Positions 8,965 through 16,394 of a DNA stretch of 64,000 bases are shown here, in pieces. The notes under the pieces are model-generated. The model was given only the letters and a program-made list of their open reading frames with translations, made no database searches and was not told the origin of the DNA. Location of the stretch: positions 1,426,001-1,490,000 of the forward strand of contig CAWGMO010000002.1 in assembly GCA_963823735.1 (NCBI GenBank). The letters are read 5' to 3'. The position numbers were made by a program, and so were the translations under genes. Position 1 is the stretch's first letter. Each line of letters opens with the position of its first letter. The stretch is from Actinoallomurus sp963823735 (GTDB lineage: Bacteria > Actinomycetota > Actinomycetes > Streptosporangiales > Streptosporangiaceae).

Positions 8965-9163
8965 GTAACAATATCGTGGCGAAATAGCGCTTTAATGCCG
9001 ATATTGACTCCTCGATGAATTCGCTTTCGGCTGGTTATCCACAGGGGGTTGGGGGGTCTGGTGGCGGGGGTTGGGCGGGCTTCATGATGGCGGTGAGGCG
9101 AGGGGATGGTGGGTGCTGAGCAGGCGATTCACCGATCCATGCCGCTATGAAAGGAGTCGTTGA

Positions 9164-9271
9164 ATGCACGGAGGATTGCCCTTCATCGGGTTCAGCACCA
9201 TTGTCTACGGCGGCGTCGGTCTCGCCGTTCTCACCGGAAAGGCGATCAAAAGGTGCCTGCGGAACAAATGA
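9164..9271 (+). CDS. 35-residue single-span membrane peptide coupled to the glycosyltransferase
   Basis: A small gene with AAGGAG seven bases before ATG 9164. It encodes 35 residues: a hydrophobic helix of about 20 residues (LPFIGFSTIVYGGVGLAVL) followed by a basic tail (KAIKRCLRNK). Its TGA stop overlaps the ATG of the glycosyltransferase as ATGA, so translation of the enzyme is coupled to the peptide. The layout predicts a membrane-anchored peptide with a cytosolic positive tail that might stabilise or place the transferase; this role is inference. No family recognised. Confidence 0.7.
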   Translation: MHGGLPFIGFSTIVYGGVGLAVLTGKAIKRCLRNK

Positions 9272-10320
9272 CACTCACCGTGATCGTGCCCGCCCACAAC
9301 GAGGAACACGGCCTCCCCGCCACCCTGGAGGCGCTCCTCCGGCAGACGACCCCACCCGAGGAGATCATCGTGGTCGACGACGGTTCAGCCGACCGTACGG
9401 GCGAGGTCGCGGCAGCGTACGGCGCGACCGTGCTGACTCCCCCGAGCAACCTCGGCAGCAAGGCCAAAGCACAGAACCACGCGCTGCCGCACTGCACGAC
9501 CGACCTGGTCCTGGCGGTGGACGCCGACACCGTCCTGGCCCCGGACTACATCGAGAAGATCAAACCGGCCTTCGACGACCCGGCCGTCGTCGTGGCGGCC
9601 GGAAACGTCCAGACGAGGTTCACCCGCACCGCCTGGGAACGCGGCCGCTCCATCGAATACCTCTTCGGCTTCCACTGGAATCGCCCGATCCAGAACCACG
9701 CGAACAGCCCAGTCGTCTGCTCCGGCTGCTGCTCGGCCTTCCGCCGAGAACCATTGACGGAGTTCGGCGGCTTCCCCGAGCGCACCATCGTCGAGGACAT
9801 GGATTTCACCTGGTCGATGCAGATAGCGGGCCGCAAAGCGCTGTACGTCGGCGAAGCCGTCGCCTGGGCAGCAGACCCGGAAAGCCTGACCTACTTACGC
9901 AAACAAGTCTGGCGCTGGATGGCCGGCTTCTTCCAGAACGTCCGCCTCCACCTGGGCAAACTCATCACCCGAAAACCCATGCTCGCCGTCTGGATCGTCC
10001 TGGCCCTGATCGAAATCGTCACCGCCCCCGTGTGGTGGGCCACCCCGATCCTGCTGACCGCCGGCCTCCACAAACCGATCACCACGGCTTTGACCGTCTG
10101 GTTGATCCCCGAACTCCTGTTCACCGTCCCCCCACTCCTCTACGCCGCCCACCGCCGAAAACTCCCGATGCTCAAGGTGCTGGCCAACATCCCCTTCGTC
10201 TACCTGACGAAGGCCGTCAACATCTACTACGCCTGGAAGGGCATGATCGTCGAACTGATCCTCGTCCCCCTCCACCTCTCCCAGGGCCTGGTCATCTACG
10301 AGAAGGGCCGCGCCTCGTAA
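9268..10320 (+). CDS. family 2 glycosyltransferase, membrane-bound
   Basis: A 350-residue processive-type glycosyltransferase. The GT-A domain (about 1-230) begins TLTVIVPAHNEEHGLPATLE and has VVDDGSADRT, the DxD-like AVDADTVL, the acceptor-site VEDMDFTW (ED) and the QVWRW motif of chitin/hyaluronan/cellulose synthase relatives. Three or four membrane helices follow (about 245-335). It probably moves a sugar from a nucleotide sugar to a lipid or polymer at the inner membrane face. The start at 9268 is chosen because it overlaps the stop of the 35-residue peptide; a GTG 15 bases earlier is possible. Acceptor unknown. Confidence 0.9.
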   Translation: MTLTVIVPAHNEEHGLPATLEALLRQTTPPEEIIVVDDGSADRTGEVAAAYGATVLTPPSNLGSKAKAQNHALPHCTTDLVLAVDADTVLAPDYIEKIKPAFDDPAVVVAAGNVQTRFTRTAWERGRSIEYLFGFHWNRPIQNHANSPVVCSGCCSAFRREPLTEFGGFPERTIVEDMDFTWSMQIAGRKALYVGEAVAWAADPESLTYLRKQVWRWMAGFFQNVRLHLGKLITRKPMLAVWIVLALIEIVTAPVWWATPILLTAGLHKPITTALTVWLIPELLFTVPPLLYAAHRRKLPMLKVLANIPFVYLTKAVNIYYAWKGMIVELILVPLHLSQGLVIYEKGRAS

Positions 10321-10526
10321 CCCAAGCCGCCCACCGCCCTCCCACGCCCAGGGCCAGGTCCCGCCGAACTCCGCCAACCGTCCCGACGACGTCGCGCCCC
10401 TCAACGTGCGCCGAACACCCGCCCACCTACTGCTCAGCACCGGACCCCGGACGCCCAGCCGAAAGGGCACCCGCACTCTCGGCGATCACCCTCAATGTCC
10501 GAAGGCCACTTCGAACACGCGTCGCC

Positions 10527-10690
10527 GGTGCCCGGACGTGCGATGCCCAGACGCCCGGTGCCCAGTCACTCGGACGTACGGCGCTCGGACGCCCAGTGCC
10601 CAGTCACTCGGACATACGGCGCTCGGACGTCTGGTGCCCGGACGTGCGATGCCCCAGACGCCCGGCGCCCAGTCGCTCGGACGTACGACG
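10527..10690. repeat. imperfect ~106-base direct repeat
   Basis: The block starting GGTGCCCGGACGTGCGATG at 10527 recurs at 10633, each followed by variants of CCCAGTCACTCGGACGTAC; a partial third copy lies between (about 10597). It sits directly before the heptamer array in the 674-base gap after the glycosyltransferase. No gene recognised in this gap. Confidence 0.7.
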
Positions 10691-10712
10691 TCCGGCGCCG
10701 GGTCGCTCTCAC

Positions 10713-10852
10713 GCTCGGCGCTCGGCGCTCGGCGCTCGGCGCTCGGCGCTCGGCGCTCGGCGCTCGGCGCTCGGCGCTCGGCGCTCGGCGCTCGGCGCTC
10801 GGCGCTCGGCGCTCGGCGCTCGGCGCTCGGCGCTCGGCGCTCGGCGCTCGGC
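10713..10852. repeat. perfect tandem heptanucleotide array, 20 copies of GCTCGGC
   Basis: Exactly twenty head-to-tail copies of the seven-base unit without a mismatch. As seven is not a multiple of three, all frames read through it as ALGARRS-type repeats, which explains the spurious open frames here. Replication slippage is the likely origin. Confidence 0.95.
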
Positions 10853-10994
10853 GACACAGCATGCCCCACCACGAGGAGAGGAGTACGCAATGTGAGCTCG
10901 GCAACGCCCCAAACAATTTCAGGTACTGAGCACCCGGCGCTCTGGAACGGCGCGTGCCGGGCCGACCTAAGCCTGGCCCCGGCACCGTGGCCGG

Positions 10995-11885
10995 CTACTC
11001 CTCCGCGACCGCTCCCGCTGGACGGTAGACGTAGCCCACACGCCGCACGGTAGCCAGCTGCTCGCCCTGAACACCGAGCTTGCGACGAAGCCGGTGAATG
11101 TGGACGTCCACGGTCCTGGGCGTCGCGTCCCCTGCGGGCCACAGGTCGGTCATGAGGTCGGTGCGGGTGAAGACCGTCCAGGGATTCGAGATGAGGTGAT
11201 CGAGCAGCTCGAACTCCTGGTACGTCAGCTCCATCTCCCGACCGTCCGCCCACGCACGCCGGGAGTCCCTGTCGGCGAACACCCCCTCGGAAGGAGGCAC
11301 GACTCCCTCAGCACCATCCTCCGAACGCGACCGTTTCCGCCGAACCCCGTACGTCGTCCTGGCCTCGCGCAGCCGCTCCAACCGCAACCCGAGCGGCGGC
11401 ACCCGCTCCAAGGACTCCTCGGAAGAATCCCCGACCCCCGAATCCGATTCCCCCGTTCGCGGCCCGAGCGGTACGGCGACACCCGCGTCTGGCTTCTTCT
11501 CCACCTCACCCCAGGAGGCACCGGCGGCACCCTGCCCATGTTGAGAGGAGAGTCCCCCAACGCCCTGGTGTTCATCTGACGCGGAACCTGCGAGGGCCGC
11601 ACTGCCACCGCCCTGCCAGTCGTCCGCCCGTTGCAAGGAGGACAACGCTCCACCACCGACCTCCGGCTCTCCCTCTTCAGACCTGGGAGACCTCTCCAGG
11701 CCAGGAGCAGAGGACGCGGGAACGACGTGGGCGACGATCAGCATGACCGTGTCCGTGTCAGGAAGTGGGATGACCTCGAGAAGCCGGCCGCCGCCGGGGA
11801 CCGCCTCTTCCGAGGTCGGTGACCAGGGCGTGTCTCTGTTCTGGGGAGTGAGGTTGACGACGTTCGAAAGCTGCTGCCGTGTCAT
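10995..11885 (-). CDS. winged-helix (OmpR/PhoB-type) DNA-binding protein without receiver domain
   Basis: A 296-residue protein. The C-terminal 95 residues are a PhoB-type winged helix: MELTYQEFELLDHLISNP, VFTRTDLMTDLWPAGDATPRTVDVHIHRLRRKLG and VRRVGYVYR. The N-terminal 200 residues are not a response-regulator receiver; they start with a short conserved stretch (LIVAHVVPAS) followed by an acidic, Ser/Gly/Pro-rich low-complexity linker. Such orphan winged-helix proteins are common in actinomycetes and usually lack a cognate kinase. ATG 11885 has GAGGA upstream. Targets unknown. Confidence 0.85.
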   Translation of the reverse strand: MTRQQLSNVVNLTPQNRDTPWSPTSEEAVPGGGRLLEVIPLPDTDTVMLIVAHVVPASSAPGLERSPRSEEGEPEVGGGALSSLQRADDWQGGGSAALAGSASDEHQGVGGLSSQHGQGAAGASWGEVEKKPDAGVAVPLGPRTGESDSGVGDSSEESLERVPPLGLRLERLREARTTYGVRRKRSRSEDGAEGVVPPSEGVFADRDSRRAWADGREMELTYQEFELLDHLISNPWTVFTRTDLMTDLWPAGDATPRTVDVHIHRLRRKLGVQGEQLATVRRVGYVYRPAGAVAEE

Positions 11886-12069
11886 GGCGTAGTCCTCTTC
11901 ATGCCAGGGGGGATCTTGGCGTTGCCCTCAGGTACGGGGCGGAAGAGGCGCACACAGCGCGCTGGCCTGCAGGCGGAGATCTACATGCAGGCGGACGGTC
12001 AGACACGGGTCGAGACTCACCCACCAAGAGTGGGACACCAATTCCTACTTTGTCAATTAACTATGTCGA

Positions 12070-13182
12070 CTATTCATCTCGCACACCTTCAGGAGGCGTC
12101 TCGTGGCGGAACGCCCGGCTCGTACCGGTCCCGGCCGAACGTGGGTCGATGTAGTCCGGCTGTGTCAGTCCGATCCGCCGCATCGCCGTACCGGTCAGCG
12201 CCTCCATCACCGCGCGGCGCGCCAGCAGTGCCGTGATGTTCGGGCCGACGTCGTACGGCGGGCTGACCTCGACCACGTCCATTCCCACCATTCCGACCTC
12301 GGCGGCGAGCCGGCGTACGGCCCACAGCACCTCGGCGCTCGTGAGTCCGCCGGGCTCGGGCGTGCCGGTGCCCGGTGCGTACGCCGGGTCGGCCACGTCG
12401 ACGTCGAGCGAAATGTACAGGTGGTCGGCGGTGTCCAGGGCCTCGTCGACCGCGCGTTCAAGGACCGCGGAGAAGCCGTCCTTGTGGATTTCGGCCATGA
12501 AGTGGGTGCGCATCCGGTTCTCCTCCATCCAGGCGAGAACATCGGGTTCGGGCCAGTATCCGCGCAGCCCCACCTGCACGAAGTTCCGCCCGGGCACGGC
12601 ACCGCTCTCGATCAGCCGACGCATGGGCGTGCCGTGGCCGTAGAGCGATCCCTGCATGTCCGGTGCCGTGTCCGCGTGGGCGTCGAAGTGCACGATGCCC
12701 ACGCGGCCGTGCCCGTACGCGTCGGCGACGGCCGTCGCGGAGGGCCACGTGATGCCGTGATCGCCACCGAGGATGATCGGGATCGCGCCGCCCGAGAGGA
12801 TCTCGGCGACGAACGACCGAATGTTGTCGTACGTGCCCTCAGGATTCCCGATCAGGACCTTGGCGTCGCCGTAGTCGGCGATCACCAGGTGCTCCAACGG
12901 GTCCACCCGTACGTTCAGGTGCCCGATCTGACGCGCCCCGGTGATGTAGTCGCCCTGCCGGATCGCACGCGGCCCGAGGTGGGTGCCGGTGAGCCCGGTC
13001 GCGGTGCCGTCCCACGGCGCTCCACCGATGGCAACGTCCACGCCGCCGGCACGCAGATCCTCCGGAGTCAGGCATACCGGCGCCTGCAGGAACGTCTGGA
13101 TCCCGCTCCAGGACATCTCCCCGTCACGATTGACCCGCATGGGTCCGGGACGGCGGGATTCGTTCGGGTCCGTCTCTGGCAT
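12070..13182 (-). CDS. ureohydrolase family enzyme (agmatinase / guanidinobutyrase type)
   Basis: A 370-residue binuclear manganese hydrolase that releases urea from a guanidino compound. The metal motifs are complete: GGDHGITWPS (about 140), FDAHADTAPD (about 166) and SLDVDVADPAYAPGTGTPEP (about 255-274). Length and the PEPGG loop fit the agmatinase/guanidinobutyrase/guanidinopropionase branch rather than arginase. The N-terminal 25 residues are outside the usual domain. ATG 13182 follows GCGAGGACC. The neighbours (orphan winged helix, ROK kinase) do not fix the substrate. Confidence 0.88.
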   Translation of the reverse strand: MPETDPNESRRPGPMRVNRDGEMSWSGIQTFLQAPVCLTPEDLRAGGVDVAIGGAPWDGTATGLTGTHLGPRAIRQGDYITGARQIGHLNVRVDPLEHLVIADYGDAKVLIGNPEGTYDNIRSFVAEILSGGAIPIILGGDHGITWPSATAVADAYGHGRVGIVHFDAHADTAPDMQGSLYGHGTPMRRLIESGAVPGRNFVQVGLRGYWPEPDVLAWMEENRMRTHFMAEIHKDGFSAVLERAVDEALDTADHLYISLDVDVADPAYAPGTGTPEPGGLTSAEVLWAVRRLAAEVGMVGMDVVEVSPPYDVGPNITALLARRAVMEALTGTAMRRIGLTQPDYIDPRSAGTGTSRAFRHETPPEGVRDE

Positions 13183-13797
13183 CGGTCCTCGCTCAGCCGG
13201 CGTACGAAACAGCGACGATCACGACATACCCAGCAACAGCCGAACACCCCCGTACCAGGCCTGGCACCGTCAGGACGGGCACTGGCCATCGACCTGGGGC
13301 GCGCGCTGTTCGCGACCGGCGCCCAAGAGAAGGCCGCGTTCTCGCCGGGCACCGGGCACCGGGCACCGGGCACCGGGCACCGGGCACCGGGCACCGGGCA
13401 CCGGCAAGCGTGCGGCACCTGGCGGCCTCGCAACAGCCCACGCATACCTCGACCACGCAAACCGCAACAGCAGTCGACTGCTATGGCACCGCCCGACCTA
13501 CGTCCTGGGCCACGCCTACAGGACATCGGCCTACATCGCGTACACGTCGGCCACGCAACCCGCCACGGCACACCATCCGCTTCACGGCACCGCCCCGCGT
13601 GCACCTGGCACCCGCGAGCTGCCGCGGCGCGCCCGCTACTTCACGGCACCTCGCCGCGGGGTCATGGTCGGCGAGGCCGAGTCGATCAGGCTCACGCGGC
13701 GGCTCGCCGTCGACGACGGCCGCCGTGCCGCTCGTCGCCCTGCGCACAACCCGCCGTACGCGAACCGCGACAGCGCCACGGTCCGCGTATGTCTCGG
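13183..13797. other. 615-base gap without a convincing gene
   Basis: Contains the heptamer array at 13346-13401 and GC-rich sequence on both sides. Open frames here have no domain or ribosome binding site and are extensions of neighbours' opposite strands. No RNA gene recognised. Confidence 0.6.
13346..13401. repeat. perfect tandem heptanucleotide array, 8 copies of CGGGCAC
   Basis: Eight exact seven-base units, followed by a degenerate start of a ninth. Same period as the array at 10713 but an unrelated unit. Confidence 0.95.
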
Positions 13798-14814
13798 CTA
13801 CTCGACGAAGGCGTCCCGTGCGGCGATGGCGGCTCCTCGGGATCCGGCCATGTCCAGGTCGGGGACCAGGGAGAACACGGCGACGAGTTCCTGTTCCTCG
13901 CGGAGGACGGTGTGCTCGCGCACCTTCGCCAGGAACCATTCACGGAACTTCGGGCCGGTTTCGACCACGCCGCCGCCGAGGAAGTACGCGCTCGGGTCGG
14001 TGAAGTTGGCGGCGATCGTGAAGAGCCGGCCGAGGGCCTTCGCCTGCTGTTCGAAGACCTTGAGGGCGAGTTCGTCGCCCTTCTCGCCGTGGCCGCGTAC
14101 GAGCTTGGCGGCCTCGAGCGGGTCTACGTCCGCGAGTACGTGGTTCTCGAATCTCGACAGCCAGTACGGAAGGAGGTTCTTCACGATGCCGGTGAGGGAC
14201 GCGACGCTCTCCGCGTCGCCGCTGAAGCCGCAGTTGCAGACCGGCAGCGGCTGGCCTTCCTCAAGGAGGCCCTGCATGGGGATGTGCACGTGGCCGAGTT
14301 CGCCGGCCATGCCGGCCGCGCCCTTCACGACCTGCCCGGCCTCGATCACGCCGCCGCCGAGGCCGGTTCCGACGATCGCCGAGATGGAGGAGTGACGTGC
14401 GGCGTCAGCGCCGAAGTACGCGTGGTGGGCGTAGAGCGCCGCGGCGTTCCCGTCGTTGTTGTAGACGACGGGGAGGCCGAGCCGGGTCTCCAGCGCCGTA
14501 CGGATGTCAAAGCCCCACCAGGAGGGCTGCGGGAAGTTCGTCGCGCCCTTGGAGGAGATCACGCCGCTGGCGCTCGCCGGCCCGGGGGTGTCGAGCCCGA
14601 CGGCGCGTACCTGGGCGCGTGTCGTGCCGGTGGCCTCCAGGATGCCGTCGAGCGACTGGGCGAGTGCCTCGACGGCGATCTCGGGACCCTCCGTCACGCG
14701 GCTGGGCGTCTCCACCAGCCGGTCCACGAGGAACGCTCCCGAGGCGTCCAGCACCGTCGCGTTGTTACAGGTGCCGCCGTTGTCGAGACCGACGACGACC
14801 CATGTGTCCGGCAT
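13798..14814 (-). CDS. ROK family sugar kinase (glucokinase-like)
   Basis: A 338-residue ASKHA-fold kinase predicted to phosphorylate a hexose with ATP. Phosphate-1 loop is VGLDNGGTCNNATV at the N-terminus, adenosine loop IVGTGLGGGVI near 135, and the catalytic Asp lies in YNNDGNAAAL near 115. The zinc site is atypical: the usual CxCGxxGC is here CNCGFSGD, so the third cysteine is replaced by Asp, while the His of GELGHVHI is kept. No N-terminal helix-turn-helix, so it is an enzyme rather than a ROK repressor. ATG 14814 follows GAGGAGCG. Confidence 0.88.
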   Translation of the reverse strand: MPDTWVVVGLDNGGTCNNATVLDASGAFLVDRLVETPSRVTEGPEIAVEALAQSLDGILEATGTTRAQVRAVGLDTPGPASASGVISSKGATNFPQPSWWGFDIRTALETRLGLPVVYNNDGNAAALYAHHAYFGADAARHSSISAIVGTGLGGGVIEAGQVVKGAAGMAGELGHVHIPMQGLLEEGQPLPVCNCGFSGDAESVASLTGIVKNLLPYWLSRFENHVLADVDPLEAAKLVRGHGEKGDELALKVFEQQAKALGRLFTIAANFTDPSAYFLGGGVVETGPKFREWFLAKVREHTVLREEQELVAVFSLVPDLDMAGSRGAAIAARDAFVE

Positions 14815-15017
14815 CTTCGCTCCTCTTCCGGCCCCTGGGGGTTTGGCCGCCGAGCCATATTAGAACCACAAGGCCACCCGCCGATTGCCGCACGGCCCGC
14901 AGCCGTACACGCCTTCGCCGCGAAACCGCGTCCGGGCAGGTTGTGGCGAGGTGTCCACTTTCAGCCCGTACGGGTGACGCAGTCGCTTGACCTGCACTTA
15001 TACCGGTGGATCAAGTC

Positions 15018-15998
15018 TCATGGGGCGTCGCCGGGTACGTAGCCTCGCTGTTTGTCGACGACGTTGAGGAGGGGACGCCCCCGACGGTAGCGATCAAGGT
15101 TTTCGATGAACAGGTCGGCGAGCTCCTCGCGCCATCCGCCGGCGTCACCGGCCATGTGCGGGGAGACGATGACGTTCGGGAGGGACCAGAGAGGTGAGGA
15201 CTCCGCCAGCGGTTCGGCGGCGAAGACGTCCAGGGCCGCGCCGGCGATCCGGTTCGACGTCAACGCCTCGACCAGGTCGGGCTCCACCACCAGCCCGCCA
15301 CGGCCGATGTTGATGAGCCTCGCCGTAGGCTTCATGCGCGCGAGGGCCGCGGCGTCGATCATGCCTCGGGTCTCGCCGGTCAGCGGGGCGGAGAGGACCA
15401 CGTAGTCCGCGTCCGCCAGGGCGGCATACAGATCCGACGCGGGGCGTACGCGGCCGAGGTCAGGGTCGGACGGCCGCGCGGTCCTGCCCAGACCTTCGAC
15501 GCTCATACCCATCGCCGAGAGCCGCCGGCCGATGGCACGCCCGATCGGGCCGGGACCGATGACCAGAGCGCGGGCGCCGCCGACCCGTTCGGTCTCGCGA
15601 TGCGCCCACTCGCGCCGCCCCTGCCGGCGAAGCGTCGCGGGCAGATCCTTGGCGAACGCCAGCACCAGCGCGAGGACGTACTCCGCGATGGGCTCGTCGA
15701 AGACCCGGCGCGAGTTCGTGAGACGTACGTCGCTCGCGACCAGGCCGGGAAAGAGCAGCCGGTCGACACCGGCGCTGGAAACATGAACCCAGCGCAGCGA
15801 GCCGGCAAGGGGCCAAGCGGCCGCGAGTGCGTCCGGCCACGAATCCCAAACGAACAGGATCTCGGCACCGGGCAGCCTCTCGGCCAGTTCCTTCTCGCCA
15901 CTGAGACGTACGCCCGCGAGCCCCTCGATCGCACGCATCTTGGGAGGCGGCGAGTCACCGCAGAGCACCAGCACCGAGGGCGGTTCCTGCTCGTCCAC
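15018..15998 (-). CDS. D-isomer 2-hydroxyacid dehydrogenase
   Basis: A 326-residue NAD(P)-dependent reductase of 2-keto acids (glyoxylate/hydroxypyruvate reductase-like). Nucleotide-binding loop VIGPGPIGRAIGRRL (about 145-160); catalytic Arg in NIGRGGLV (about 235), Glu in FAAEPL (about 262) and His in VSPHMAGD (about 281). GTG 15998 has GAGGGTG upstream. It lies alone between two gaps, so substrate is not indicated by context; a glyoxylate or 2-ketogluconate role would be guesswork. Confidence 0.9.
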   Translation of the reverse strand: MDEQEPPSVLVLCGDSPPPKMRAIEGLAGVRLSGEKELAERLPGAEILFVWDSWPDALAAAWPLAGSLRWVHVSSAGVDRLLFPGLVASDVRLTNSRRVFDEPIAEYVLALVLAFAKDLPATLRRQGRREWAHRETERVGGARALVIGPGPIGRAIGRRLSAMGMSVEGLGRTARPSDPDLGRVRPASDLYAALADADYVVLSAPLTGETRGMIDAAALARMKPTARLINIGRGGLVVEPDLVEALTSNRIAGAALDVFAAEPLAESSPLWSLPNVIVSPHMAGDAGGWREELADLFIENLDRYRRGRPLLNVVDKQRGYVPGDAP

Positions 15999-16273
15999 GC
16001 GGTCACCCTCCGATCTCGTACGCCCACCTGCCGAACCTCGCCGTCGAGTATGCCCCGCTATATGGCGTGATCAGCCCCCGGGAGGCCCTTCTACGCGCTG
16101 GAGAACCGCCTGAGACGCCGACGGCGCCGCGACCTTGGCCCGGGACACCGAACATCTACCACGCGGCCCACAGGCCGACCTGGGCCCTACTAACGGATCG
16201 CCCCATAGGCCCAGATAGCGACTGAGCGAGTCGATGATGCGGTCGAGCGGCGGCGTGGCCACGTGACCAGATG

Positions 16274-16303
16274 GCCGCGTAGTCGCGAAGCCGCGTAGTC
16301 GCG
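16274..16303. repeat. 14-base direct repeat in a 396-base gap
   Basis: GCCGCGTAGTCGCG occurs at 16274 and 16290 (period 16). The surrounding gap 15999-16394 otherwise shows only the terminator hairpin at its right end. Confidence 0.6.
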
Positions 16304-16351
16304 TGCCCGCACGGCCGTTGCGGCGCGCGCACATGGCACAACGCAACGAAG

Positions 16352-16380
16352 GACGCCCCGGGCTTGGAGCCCGGGGCGTC
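16352..16380 (-). terminator. strong hairpin after the FHA-ABC gene
   Basis: Perfect 12-base stem GACGCCCCGGGC / GCCCGGGGCGTC around the loop TTGGA, 15 bases beyond the minus-strand stop at 16395. No T-run, as usual for actinomycete terminators. Confidence 0.85.
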
Positions 16381-16394
16381 TGAACGGAGCGAAG

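Noticed and set aside
10495..11053. Long open frames rich in ALGARRS on both strands
   Set aside because: They are translations of the seven-base tandem array in every frame, without ribosome sites or domains.
12103..15042. 979-codon open frame on the plus strand
   Set aside because: Antisense to the ureohydrolase and ROK genes; open because of high GC third-position bias.
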